Under the pieces are notes generated by a model, which saw only the letters and a list, made by a program, of their open reading frames with translations, was not told where the DNA came from and made no database searches. A stretch of 24,285 nucleotides of DNA from an uncultured Oscillospiraceae bacterium (lineage in GTDB: Bacteria; Bacillota; Clostridia; Oscillospirales; Ruminococcaceae), in assembly GCA_910579545.1 (NCBI GenBank), contig CAJTVI010000038.1, positions 1-24,285 on the forward strand. Reading direction: 5' to 3'. Below, one piece after another: positions 5,767-13,622 of this stretch. Positions within the stretch are counted from its first letter, which is position 1. Each line of letters begins with the position of its first letter. A program made the translations under genes and the position numbers.

Positions 5767-8175
5767 TCAGCGAACCTGGCTGGCGTGCCAGATATCGCGG
5801 GTGTAGTCCAGTACGCTGCGGTCGGCGCTGAAGATGCCGCTGTGGGCAATGTTGGCCAGGCTCATCTGGTTCCAGCGGGTGCGGTCGGCATACAGGGCGG
5901 CCAGCTCGTTCTGGGCGCGGCGGTAATCCTTAAAGTCGGCCATTACCATATAGGGGTCGGCCGTGCGCAGGTTGTTCATCACCTCGTGGAAATCCTCCCC
6001 GCCAAAGCCGTGCTCTAAGAAGTTCAGCACCTCCATGGCAATGTCGTCGTGGTTGATGAACATGGCGGGGTGGTAGCCCATCGCCTTGAGCCGGTTCACC
6101 TCGGCGGTGCGCATGCCAAAGATGATCTCGTTCTCCATGCCGGCGGCGGTGGCGATCTCCACATTGGCGCCGTCCAGGGTGCCAAGGGTCACCGCGCCGT
6201 TCAGCATAAACTTCATGTTGCCGGTGCCGCTGGCCTCGGTGCCGGCCAGGCTGATCTGCTCGCTCACCTCGCTGGCCGGCATCAGCCGCTCCGAAAGGCT
6301 CACGCTGTAATCCTCCAAGTACACCACCCGCAGCTTCTGGCGCACGGCGGGGTCCTCGTCAATCAGCTTGCCCAGCTTGCAGATCATCCGGATGATCTGC
6401 TTGGCCATATAGTAGCCGGGCGCGGCCTTGGCCCCAAAGATATAGGTCTTGGCGGGCACGTCGGCGTTCGGGTTGTCCTTGAGGTAGAGGTACTGGGCCG
6501 CGATGTTCAAAGCGTTCAGGTGCTGGCGCTTATACTCGTGCAGCCGCTTTACCTGGCAGTCAAAGATGGAATCCGGGTCGATCTGCTGGCCGGTGGTCTT
6601 ATAAAGGTAATTGGCAAACTCTTCCTTGTTGGCCCGCTTTACCTCCTCCAGCTTTTGCAGCACGGAGGCGTCCTTGGAATACTTGGCAAACTTGGCAAGC
6701 TCGGCGGCGTCCCGCTTAAAGCCGTCCCCGATCGTCTCGGTCAAAAGGCTTGTCAGCCGGGGGTTGCTGGCCAGCAGCCAGCGGCGGTAGGCGATGCCGT
6801 TGGTCACGTTCTTGAAGGCCTGGGGCTTATACAAGAAGTAATCGTGGAAGACGCTCTCCTTGATGATCTCGCTGTGCAGCTTGGACACGCCGTTGATCGA
6901 GTGGCACACATAGCAGCAGATGTTGGCCATGCGCACCTGCCCGTCGCCCAAAATGGCCATATAGTTGATCTTGCCCTCGTCGCCGGGGAAGGTCTTTTCC
7001 AGCGCCATGCGGCACTGCCGGTCCATCTCCTGCACGATGGTGTAGATGCGGGGCAGGGTCATCTTGAAGATGTCGATGTTCCACTTTTCCAGCGCCTCGC
7101 TCATCACCGTGTGGTTGGTGTAGGCAAAGGTGCGCTGGCAGATGTTGAAGGCGTAGTCCCAGTCAAAGCCGCACTCGTCCAACAAAATGCGCATCAGCTC
7201 GGGGATGGCAAGGGTGGGGTGGGTGTCGTTCAGCTGGATGGCGGCCTTGTTGGGCAGGTCGTTGAGGGTGCCGTACTGGTTCAGGTGGTTGTGCACGATG
7301 TCGCCGATCGAGGCCGCCGAGAGGAAGTACTGCTGGCGCAGCCGCAGGATCTTGCCCTCCACGTGGTTGTCGTTGGGGTACAGGATCTTGCTGATCAGCT
7401 CGGCCGAGGCGTTCTTGCTCAGGGCGCTGCCGTACTCGCCGGCGTTAAAGCTGTTCATGTCAAAATCCGGGGCCTTGGCCTGCCACAGCCGCAGCTTGGC
7501 AACGCCCGGGCAGTTGTACCCGCGCACATACATGTCGTGGGGCACGGCCAGCACGCTGTTGTAGTCCCGGTGGTTCACGTGGTGGAAGCCGTTGTCCCAG
7601 ATCTCCTCCACATACCCGTCAAACTTGATCTCAACGGCCTGGTCCGGGTGGGCCTTGAGCCACACCTGCCCGCCGGGCAGCCAGTTGTCCGCCCGCTCCT
7701 GCTGCCAGCCGTCCACGATCTTCTGCTTGAAGATGCCGTACTCGTACAAAATCGAGTACCCGGTGCCCGGCACGCCGGTGGTGGCCATGCCGTCCAGATA
7801 GCAGGCCGCCAGCCGCCCCAGGCCGCCGTTGCCCAGCCCGGCGTCCGGCTCTTCCTCGTAAACGCCCTCCAGCTTGATGCCGTGGTCGGCCAGAACGCTC
7901 TCCACCACCTCGTTAAGCCCCAGGTTGAACAGGGCCATCTTAAGGCTGCGGCCCATCAAAAACTCCATGCACAGGTAGTACACCTGCTTTTTGCCCGCGC
8001 CGCAGGCCTTTGCCTGGAACGCCTTGTGCTGCCGGCTCATCCGCCGCCGGCACAAAATGGCCAGCGCCCGGTAGATCTGCGCGTTGCTGGCAAGGTCCAG
8101 TTCCACGCCGTACTCGCTGGTCAGGGTGGCGCGCAGCAGGTTTTCACATTCTTGTTTGGTCGGTTTTGAAGGCAT
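5767..8175 (-). CDS. glgP: Glycogen/maltodextrin phosphorylase (GT35)
   Basis: An 802-aa alpha-glucan phosphorylase, normal bacterial length, which releases glucose-1-phosphate from non-reducing ends of glycogen or maltodextrin using pyridoxal phosphate. Family blocks include LCMEFLMGRSL, EEEPDAGLGNGGLGRLAACYLDGMAT, IQLNDTHPTLAIPELMRILLD, a VKRLHEYKRQHLN block and EASGTGNMKF, whose Lys (about residue 655) is the PLP attachment lysine. ATG 8173-8175 has a GGGAG Shine-Dalgarno about 10 nt upstream and gives the usual N-terminus; the in-frame upstream extension lies in the untranslated leader. It is the first gene of a two-gene operon with the GH13 enzyme, together forming a cytosolic alpha-glucan breakdown unit. 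No glycogen synthesis genes (glgA, glgC, glgB) are in the window. Confidence 0.96.
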   Translation of the reverse strand: MPSKPTKQECENLLRATLTSEYGVELDLASNAQIYRALAILCRRRMSRQHKAFQAKACGAGKKQVYYLCMEFLMGRSLKMALFNLGLNEVVESVLADHGIKLEGVYEEEPDAGLGNGGLGRLAACYLDGMATTGVPGTGYSILYEYGIFKQKIVDGWQQERADNWLPGGQVWLKAHPDQAVEIKFDGYVEEIWDNGFHHVNHRDYNSVLAVPHDMYVRGYNCPGVAKLRLWQAKAPDFDMNSFNAGEYGSALSKNASAELISKILYPNDNHVEGKILRLRQQYFLSAASIGDIVHNHLNQYGTLNDLPNKAAIQLNDTHPTLAIPELMRILLDECGFDWDYAFNICQRTFAYTNHTVMSEALEKWNIDIFKMTLPRIYTIVQEMDRQCRMALEKTFPGDEGKINYMAILGDGQVRMANICCYVCHSINGVSKLHSEIIKESVFHDYFLYKPQAFKNVTNGIAYRRWLLASNPRLTSLLTETIGDGFKRDAAELAKFAKYSKDASVLQKLEEVKRANKEEFANYLYKTTGQQIDPDSIFDCQVKRLHEYKRQHLNALNIAAQYLYLKDNPNADVPAKTYIFGAKAAPGYYMAKQIIRMICKLGKLIDEDPAVRQKLRVVYLEDYSVSLSERLMPASEVSEQISLAGTEASGTGNMKFMLNGAVTLGTLDGANVEIATAAGMENEIIFGMRTAEVNRLKAMGYHPAMFINHDDIAMEVLNFLEHGFGGEDFHEVMNNLRTADPYMVMADFKDYRRAQNELAALYADRTRWNQMSLANIAHSGIFSADRSVLDYTRDIWHASQVR

Positions 8176-8370
8176 AGTTGATCGTCTCCCTTGTCGGGGG
8201 CCGGGCAAAAAATGCTGCCGGCCCCAAAATGTCCCCGCCGCGCCCAAACGCCCCGCAAAGGGGGCGGGCCCGGCGGCAAAATAACGACCCGCGCGCCCCG
8301 GCGCAAAAACCGGGGTGGGCTCTTAAGGGGCGGCCCGGCCGGGGGCCGGGTTTTGGCCGCCTTATAGTTT

Positions 8371-8399
8371 ATTATACCGGCAAAACCGCTCTGTTTCAA
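8371..8399 (-). promoter_or_regulatory. Promoter of the glgP-GH13 operon
   Basis: On the minus strand TTGAAA (8394-8399), a 17-nt spacer and a perfect TATAAT (8371-8376). The start site would be near 8364, leaving a leader of about 190 nt. The leader is very GC-rich and contains several stable inverted repeats, for example an 8-bp stem GGGGCCGG/CCGGCCCC close to the glgP Shine-Dalgarno. Confidence 0.8.
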
Positions 8400-8461
8400 G
8401 AAAAAAACGGAAATTCCATCCCGCCGGCCCAAAAACCCCGGCCGCGCCGCCCTTTGCCGGC

Positions 8462-8543
8462 CTGCCGCCCATCCGCGCGCCGGTCATTGCCGCGCCTGCC
8501 GCCCATCCGCGCGCCGGCCATTGCCGCGCTTGCCGCCCATCCG
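8462..8543. repeat. 34-bp tandem repeat, about 2.4 copies
   Basis: Copy 1 is 8462-8495 and copy 2 is 8496-8529, differing at one position (T/C). A 14-nt partial copy follows at 8530-8543, starting with T instead of C. Each unit begins (C/T)TGCCGCCCATCCG. The unit length is not a multiple of three and no gene crosses it. It lies in the gene-free stretch between the glgP promoter and the RNA upstream of zapA; the rest of 8400-8650 is C-rich sequence in which I see nothing else. Confidence 0.85.
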
Positions 8544-8654
8544 CCCATCTGCCCGCCCGCCGCCGTCTGCCCGCATCCCGCTGTCCCGTCCCCCGCCCAG
8601 CGCCCACCCCAAACCCCGCCGCGCCCCTTGCCCCGAAAAATTTTGCCCGCGGGC

Positions 8655-8683
8655 TTTGCAGCGCGCCGGATTTATATTATAAT
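8655..8683 (+). promoter_or_regulatory. Promoter upstream of the candidate RNA and zapA
   Basis: TTTGCA (8655-8660), 17-nt spacer, perfect TATAAT (8678-8683) in an AT-rich island. Transcription would start near 8690, six nt before the 5' arm of the closing stem of the RNA described at 8690-8945. Confidence 0.7.
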
Positions 8684-8689
8684 AAGAAA

Positions 8690-8945
8690 CACAAACATCG
8701 CTTGACAAGGGCACGCATGGTTTTTGGGGCAAAAGGGAGAGAAAAGAAAAGAGCAAAGAAACCTTTTGCCCGAACGAAAAGGCCTTTGCCCCAAAAACTC
8801 CGCAGGACCGGCAGGGCAAGGCCAGTGGTGCGATGGCAAGGCGGCGTGCCGCGGGAATCCTTGGTGGATTCCAAGGTGCGCCAACGCAGCCAGCGCGCCG
8901 CTGGAGTTGGTCTGACGGCGTGTGGGCCCTTGTTAAGGGATGTAA
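8690..8945 (+). ncRNA. Candidate structured RNA of about 250 nt upstream of zapA, class unknown
   Basis: The segment has no convincing open frame but strong secondary structure. Its ends pair: 8696-8712 with 8926-8942 forms 16 of 17 pairs (one G-G mismatch, one G-U). ACGC 8713-8716 can continue with 8918-8921. Inside are a long hairpin (8720-8736 with 8783-8798, 16 pairs and one bulged A) enclosing a purine-rich stretch (8737-8761), a hairpin at 8854-8872 (GGAATCC/GGATTCC), and a two-part hairpin at 8881-8910 (CCAAC/GTTGG around CCAGCG/CGCTGG). The promoter at 8655-8683 would start the transcript just before the closing stem, as expected for a free-standing RNA. I do not find the signatures of RNase P, tmRNA, SRP RNA, T-box or common riboswitches. 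6S RNA is the first class to test, but the fold looks branched rather than rod-like. It may alternatively be a leader of zapA. Confidence 0.55.
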
Positions 8946-9020
8946 TAGTCTGTTTTAAAAAATTCCAATTGGCGCCGCCCGGCCCGGGGCGGCTTATCCA
9001 TACAAAAGGGGGATGCCCGG

Positions 9021-9365
9021 ATGGCAAACAAGGTCCGGTTTACGGTGTGCAGTTCCAGCTATGTGGTGGCAAGCGAGGAGAGCGAGGAGTATGTGCTCGG
9101 CCTGGCCGAACAGCTGGACCAGGAGATGAAGGACATCATGGCGGCCACCCCCAGCGCGTCGGTGTCCACCGCGGCGGTGGTGGCGGCGCTGGGCTATCTG
9201 GACGAGATGCACAAGGCGCTGCGCGCGGCCGACAATATGCGCACCCAGATCCGCGATTACCTGGAGGACGCCGCCAAGGCCCAGGCCGCCGCCGAGGAGG
9301 CCGGCCGGGAGGTGGAGCGGCTGCGCCGGGAGCTGCGCTACCTGAAAGCGCAGGCCGGCGAATGA
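9021..9365 (+). CDS. zapA: Cell division protein ZapA
   Basis: A 114-aa protein that, by homology, binds and bundles FtsZ filaments at the division ring as a cytoplasmic dimer or tetramer. The N-terminal head has NKVRFTVCSSSYVVASEESEEYVLGLAEQLDQEM, matching the ZapA globular domain with its YxxxxxExxxYxxxLA-like pattern, followed by a long helix. The last 40 residues (AAEEAGREVERLRRELRYLK) look like the ZapA coiled coil. ATG 9021 has AGGGGGA about 8 nt upstream. The stop overlaps the next start (ATGA at 9362-9365), so zapA and the U32 peptidase gene are translationally coupled. In many clostridia zapA follows pheT; here it follows the candidate RNA instead. Confidence 0.9.
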   Translation: MANKVRFTVCSSSYVVASEESEEYVLGLAEQLDQEMKDIMAATPSASVSTAAVVAALGYLDEMHKALRAADNMRTQIRDYLEDAAKAQAAAEEAGREVERLRRELRYLKAQAGE

Positions 9366-11452
9366 GCACCGCCCCTCTGCCCGAGATCCTGGCCCCCGCC
9401 GGAGACGCCGAGGCGCTGCGCGCCGCCGTTTTGAGCGGGGCGGACGCGGTGTATCTTGGGCTCACCAGCTTCAGCGCCCGCCGTTCGGCGGGCAATTTTA
9501 CGCCGTCCCAGCTCAAGGAGGCGGCGGCCTTCTGCCGGGCGCGGGGGGTGCGGGTCTACCTGGCCCTCAACACCCTGCTTTACCCCGCCGAGCTGGCCGA
9601 CGCCGCCGGGGCGGTGCGCGCCGCGGCCGAGGCCGGGGTAAACGCGGTGATCGTGCAGGACCTTGCGGCCGCCGCCCTGGTGCGGCAGATGGCCCCCGGC
9701 CTTGCGCTGCACGGCTCCACCCAGATGAGCGTGCACACCCCCGCCGGCGCGCGCCAGTTAGAGGCCATGGGCTTTGACCGGGTGATCCTGGCGCGGGAGC
9801 TCAGCCTGGCCGAGATCGCGGCCATCCGCGCCGCCTGCGGCATCCAGCTGGAGGTGTTTGTGCACGGGGCGCTGTGCATGTCGGTGTCCGGCCAGTGTAT
9901 GATGAGCGCCTTTTTGGGCGGGCGCAGCGGCAACCGGGGCAGCTGCGCCGGCAGCTGCCGGCTGCCCTTTTCGGCCGCCGGCGCGCCCGACGCCCCCGCC
10001 ATATCGGACTTCCATCTCTCGCTCAAGGACCTCTCGGCCATCGGCCGGCTGCCCCAGCTTGCCGCGGCCGGGGTGTGCAGCGTTAAAATAGAGGGGCGGC
10101 TGCGCGGGCCGGAATATGTGGCCGCGGCAGTGGACGCCTGCCTGGCCGCCCGCGAGGGCCGGCCGTATGACGAACAGCTTTTGCGGGACGTTTTTTCCCG
10201 CTCCGGCTTTACCTCGGCCTATCTCGATGGGGCGATCGGCAAAGGGATGTTTGGGGTGCGCACGGCAGAGGATGCCGCCGCCAGCCGGCAGGCCCTGCCC
10301 AAGCTGCGGCAGCTCTACCGGCGGGAGCGCCCGCGGGTGCCGGTGGCCTTTGCGGCGGCGTTTGGGCCCAAGGGGGTCACCCTCACCGCCCGGGACCCGG
10401 AGGGCCGCACCGCTATTGCCCAAGCCGACACGCCGCCCCAGCCCCCCCAAACCGACCCGCTGCCCGCGGTGCGCCGGGCGCTGCAAAAAACCGGCGGCAC
10501 CCCCTTTTGCTGGCCGGAGGGCCAGGAATTGGCGGTGGAGGGCGCGCCCGGCTACCTGCCCGGCTCGGTTTGGAACGAGCTGCGCCGCACCGCCCTCGAG
10601 CGGCTGCTGGCCCTGCGGCAGGCCCCGGCCCCGCACCCCTGCGCCGCGCCCGCCCTGCCCGCGGCGGGGCATAAGCGCCCGGCCGCCCCGCTGCCCCTCT
10701 GGGCGCGGTTTGGCTCGGCGGCCCAGCTGCCGGAGCCGGCGCTTTTGGAGGGCGTCGAACGGCTCATCCTGCCCATTGCCGAGGCCGAAAGCCTGCCCGC
10801 GGCCCTGCGGGCCAAAACCGTGCTCGAGCTGCCGCGGGCGATGTTCGGCCCCGTCGAGGAGGCCACCGCCCGCCGCATCGCGGCCTGCGCGGGCTTGGGC
10901 TTTGCCGGCTTTGAGGCAAACAACCTGGCCCATCTGCCCCTTTTGGCCCAAAACGCCCCCGGCCAGCCGGTGCAGGGCGGCCTGGGGCTCAACCTCACCA
11001 ACCAGCTGGCCGCCGCCCGGTATGCGGCGCTGGGGCTGCGCTCGCTCACCCTCTCACCTGAGCTTGCCGCCGCCGGGCAGCCCGCCATCGGCCCGCCGGC
11101 CGTGGAGCTGCCCACCGCGGCCTTTGTGTATGGGCACATGCCCCTCATGCTCACCCGGGCCTGCCCGCTGCAAAACGTGCGGGGCTGCGCCGGCTGCCCG
11201 CGGGAGGGAACCCTCACCGACCGCAAGGGCATGGCCTTCCCGGTGCGGTGCGGCCTTGGGGTGCGCAGCATCTATAACCCGGTGCCGCTCTATATGGGCG
11301 ACAAGCCCGCCGCCCTGGCGGCGGACGCCGGCCTTGCGTATTTTACCATCGAATCCGCCGCCCGGGCCGGGGCGGTGCTGCGGCTGCTGGCCGCCCATGC
11401 CCCCTTTGACGGCGCTTTTACCCGCGGGCTGTATTTTAAGGGCACCAGCTAA
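9362..11452 (+). CDS. U32 family peptidase (RlhA/YhbU-like)
   Basis: A 696-aa protein with the U32 domain in the first ~330 residues and an extended C-terminal region, as in long clostridial U32 proteins (DUF3656 type). It starts EILAPAGDAEALRAAVLSGADAVYLG, the standard U32 opening. The family signature EVFVHGALCMSVSGQCMMS is complete and is followed by GNRGSCAGSCR, giving the Cys cluster expected to hold an iron-sulfur centre. E. coli RlhA of this family is needed for 5-hydroxylation of C2501 in 23S rRNA; other members were first described as collagenases. By domain length an rRNA-modification role is more likely than secreted protease, and no signal peptide is seen. The start ATG overlaps the zapA stop by 4 nt. 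A longer frame from 8702 runs through the candidate RNA and zapA and is not credible. Confidence 0.92.
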   Translation: MSTAPLPEILAPAGDAEALRAAVLSGADAVYLGLTSFSARRSAGNFTPSQLKEAAAFCRARGVRVYLALNTLLYPAELADAAGAVRAAAEAGVNAVIVQDLAAAALVRQMAPGLALHGSTQMSVHTPAGARQLEAMGFDRVILARELSLAEIAAIRAACGIQLEVFVHGALCMSVSGQCMMSAFLGGRSGNRGSCAGSCRLPFSAAGAPDAPAISDFHLSLKDLSAIGRLPQLAAAGVCSVKIEGRLRGPEYVAAAVDACLAAREGRPYDEQLLRDVFSRSGFTSAYLDGAIGKGMFGVRTAEDAAASRQALPKLRQLYRRERPRVPVAFAAAFGPKGVTLTARDPEGRTAIAQADTPPQPPQTDPLPAVRRALQKTGGTPFCWPEGQELAVEGAPGYLPGSVWNELRRTALERLLALRQAPAPHPCAAPALPAAGHKRPAAPLPLWARFGSAAQLPEPALLEGVERLILPIAEAESLPAALRAKTVLELPRAMFGPVEEATARRIAACAGLGFAGFEANNLAHLPLLAQNAPGQPVQGGLGLNLTNQLAAARYAALGLRSLTLSPELAAAGQPAIGPPAVELPTAAFVYGHMPLMLTRACPLQNVRGCAGCPREGTLTDRKGMAFPVRCGLGVRSIYNPVPLYMGDKPAALAADAGLAYFTIESAARAGAVLRLLAAHAPFDGAFTRGLYFKGTS

Positions 11453-11515
11453 AGCTTTTTAAACTGCCCCGCGCCCGCGCAAACAAAAAACGCCCCCCAG
11501 AAAGGAAGCACCCTT

Positions 11516-11956
11516 ATGCAGCTGCTCTTCCAGCGCCTTGACCCCAGCGCCAAAACGCCGGTCTACGCCACCCCCGGCGCGGCTGCGGCCGACCTGTGCG
11601 CAGTGCTGAAAGCCCCCCTCACCCTCGCGCCGGGCGGCCGGGCGGCGGTGCCCACCGGCCTTGCCATCCAGCTGCCGGGGCCGCAGTTTGTGGCGCTGGT
11701 CTGCGCCCGCAGCGGCCTTGCGGTCAAACATGGGGTCACCCTCTCCAATGGGGTGGGGGTGATCGACTCGGACTACCGGGGCGAGATCCGGGTGGGCCTT
11801 GTCAACCTCGGCCCCGGGCCCTATACCATCCAGCCCGGCGAGCGCGTTGCCCAGCTTATGGTGCTGCCGGTGGCCCGGCCGGACTTTGCCGAGGCCGAAC
11901 AGCTTACCCCCACCGCCCGGGGCGCGGGGGGCTTTGGCTCCACTGGCCGGGCGTAG
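11516..11956 (+). CDS. dut: dUTP diphosphatase (dUTPase)
   Basis: A 146-aa trimeric-type dUTPase that hydrolyses dUTP to dUMP and pyrophosphate, keeping uracil out of DNA and supplying dUMP for dTMP. All five family motifs are visible in order: I PGAAAADLCA (Asp metal ligand kept), II ARSGLA, III GVIDSDYRGEIRV with the catalytic Asp, IV GERVAQLMV, V RGAGGFGSTG at the flexible C-terminus. Motif II has Ala where Pro is commonest, and motif I has Ala for the usual Gly/Tyr, neither likely to inactivate. ATG 11516 has AGAAAGGAAG upstream. It lies 63 nt after the U32 gene with no terminator between, so probably in the same transcript. Confidence 0.96.
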   Translation: MQLLFQRLDPSAKTPVYATPGAAAADLCAVLKAPLTLAPGGRAAVPTGLAIQLPGPQFVALVCARSGLAVKHGVTLSNGVGVIDSDYRGEIRVGLVNLGPGPYTIQPGERVAQLMVLPVARPDFAEAEQLTPTARGAGGFGSTGRA

Positions 11957-11993
11957 CGCCCCCAAAAAACCTACCGAAAGGATCCTCTGTGCC

Positions 11994-12242
11994 ATGAAAC
12001 GCACCTTTTTGCTCTGCTTTTACCTGCTCTCCGGCATCGTGCTGGGGGGCATGATCGCCAACCTCTGCGCCGGCGTCGGCGCGCTGGGCTGGCTGGCCTA
12101 CACCAGCGGCATCACCCTGCACCCCATCGTCGATTTAGGGGTGCTGCGGCTCGACCTCGATTTTTACATGGGCATCAGCGTGGCCCAGATCTTTACCATC
12201 GGCCTTGCCATCTTCCTCTATAACCGCACCCCTTTGCGCTGA
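11994..12242 (+). CDS. Small two-TM membrane protein, DUF4321 family
   Basis: An 82-aa protein with hydrophobic segments at about 5-28 (LLCFYLLSGIVLGGMIANLCAGV) and 58-77 (FYMGISVAQIFTIGLAIFLY), joined by an exposed loop with HPIVDLGVLRLDL. The arrangement, including the ~GGxxG first helix, the DLxVLxLDL strand and the ending 'FLYNRTPLR', matches DUF4321 proteins, which in Clostridia commonly lie near maf and mreB; maf is two genes on. Function is unknown. The frame is open upstream into dut, but ATG 11994, preceded by GAAAGGA, gives the family-length protein. It lies 37 nt after dut. Confidence 0.82.
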   Translation: MKRTFLLCFYLLSGIVLGGMIANLCAGVGALGWLAYTSGITLHPIVDLGVLRLDLDFYMGISVAQIFTIGLAIFLYNRTPLR

Positions 12243-12315
12243 CCCGGCGGCTTTGCAAAAAACAGGGCCTGCCCATTTTTTGGCCCCCCAAAACACCCGA
12301 AAGGTCTGATCGCAG

Positions 12316-13434
12316 ATGCCCCAGCCCAGCCTCGCCCGCTGGAAGCGCTGCCTGCGCAAGGCGGCGGCCGGCGGCCCGCTCACCCTCGGCTTCCTCGGCG
12401 GCTCCATCACCCAGGGCAGCCTTGCCTCCGCGCCCGGCAATACCTACGCCGCCCAAACCGCCGGCTGGTGGCGCGCCCGGTTCCCCAAGGCCGGCGTCCG
12501 CATGCTCAACGCCGGCATCGGGGGAACCAGCTCCCACTTTGGCGCGGCCCGCGCGGCCGAGGACCTGCTGGCCTTTTCGCCGGACGCGGTGGTGGTGGAC
12601 TTCAGCGTCAACGACGAGGTCAACGACTACTTCCCCCAGGCGGTGGACTCGGCGGATTTTTTTAAGGAGACCTACGAGGGGCTTTTGCGCCGGCTGCTCA
12701 CCGCCCCCGGCGCGCCCGCGGTGCTGTTGCTCAACAATGTCTATTACGACACCGGCAAAAGCGCCCAGGACCTGCACAACGCGGTGGGGGACCACTACGC
12801 CCTGCCCCATGTCAGCGTGCGGGACACCATCTGGCAGCGGATGCGGGCCGGGCAGTATACCCGCGCCCAGCTCACGCCGGACGGTCTGCACCCCAACGAT
12901 TTTGGGCATGGGCTGATCGCGGCCGAGCTGGCGGCCTTTTTTGAGGGGGTGCTGGCCCGGATCGACGAGCCGGACCCGCCCGAGCCCCCGCTGCCCGCCC
13001 CCCTCACCCCCAACGGGTACGAGCATGCCCGCCGGATCACCGCCCTGCACCCCGGCCAGTGCGGCATACGGCTGGCCGGCTTTGCGGCCGATGCGCGAAA
13101 CAAAGAGGGCCTTTTGGACCTGTTTAAAAACGGCTGGCTGGGCCGGCAGCCGGGGGACGCCATCGAGTTTGCCCTCGAGGGCCGCTGCCTTGCGGTGCAG
13201 TACAAAAAGGCGGTGGCCCCCGCCCGGCGGGCCCGGCTGGTGCTGGACGGCGACGAGGCCCATCCCCGCATTCTGGACGGCCATTTCCCAAACGGCTGGG
13301 GAGACTGGCTCTATTTGGAGCCGGTGCTGCACCACGGCGCGCCCGGCCCCCACACCCTGCGCCTTGAGGTGCTGCCCGGCGGTGGGGAGGATTCCGAACC
13401 GTTCTGCCTGGTGTCCCTCATCCTGGCCCCATAG
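12316..13434 (+). CDS. SGNH/GDSL hydrolase with C-terminal beta-rich domain
   Basis: A 372-aa protein. The first ~215 residues are an SGNH esterase/lipase fold: block I GFLGGSITQG with nucleophile Ser30, block II NAGIGGTSS with oxyanion Gly, block III DFSVNDE with Asn99, block V DGLHPND with Asp189 and His192. A Pro-rich linker (about 216-232, PDPPEPPLPAPLTP) leads to a second domain (235-372) with beta-strand patterns, possibly carbohydrate-binding. Relatives act on acetyl or acyl groups of sugars and cell-wall polymers; the substrate here is unknown. There is no signal peptide or TM helix, so it appears cytoplasmic unless exported otherwise. ATG 12316 has GAAAGG 11 nt upstream. It sits between DUF4321 and maf genes, in the same direction, with no recognisable promoter of its own. 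Confidence 0.88.
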   Translation: MPQPSLARWKRCLRKAAAGGPLTLGFLGGSITQGSLASAPGNTYAAQTAGWWRARFPKAGVRMLNAGIGGTSSHFGAARAAEDLLAFSPDAVVVDFSVNDEVNDYFPQAVDSADFFKETYEGLLRRLLTAPGAPAVLLLNNVYYDTGKSAQDLHNAVGDHYALPHVSVRDTIWQRMRAGQYTRAQLTPDGLHPNDFGHGLIAAELAAFFEGVLARIDEPDPPEPPLPAPLTPNGYEHARRITALHPGQCGIRLAGFAADARNKEGLLDLFKNGWLGRQPGDAIEFALEGRCLAVQYKKAVAPARRARLVLDGDEAHPRILDGHFPNGWGDWLYLEPVLHHGAPGPHTLRLEVLPGGGEDSEPFCLVSLILAP

Positions 13435-13622
13435 GCGCGGCGGGCTAAATGCCTCCGGTTTGTGAAATCCCGCGGCCCCCTGGCTCGTTTTAAGGGCGGG
13501 GCCGCCCAAAACCCGCCGCCCGGCCCCGCCGCGCGCGGCAAAAACACCGCAAAAAGCGGCGGCGGGGCAGCAAAACAGGGATCCCGGATAAAATTTGAAC
13601 CACCGATAAAGGAGTGTTTGCC

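Noticed and set aside
5751..5849. Upstream extension of the GH13 gene to 5849
   Set aside because: The extension overlaps the end of glgP and adds a low-complexity N-terminus absent from the family; ATG 5748-5750 gives the expected start.
8462..8543. CRISPR array
   Set aside because: The repeats are head-to-tail without unique spacers, and no cas genes are present.
8178..8705. Plus-strand open frame of 175 codons over the glgP leader and tandem repeat
   Set aside because: It has Pro/Arg/Ala low-complexity content, no Shine-Dalgarno, and crosses a repeat whose unit length breaks frame.
8799..8830. SRP RNA helix 8 resemblance (CAGGACCGGCAGGGCAAGGC)
   Set aside because: It only loosely resembles the conserved SRP loop; the GGAA tetraloop and the following AGCAG are missing.
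8702..9361. Upstream extension of the U32 peptidase frame to 8702
   Set aside because: It would run through the candidate RNA and, out of frame, through zapA. The standard U32 N-terminus begins at ATG 9362, which overlaps the zapA stop.
13495..13530. Terminator after the SGNH hydrolase gene
   Set aside because: A 9-bp GC stem is present but no T-run follows it.
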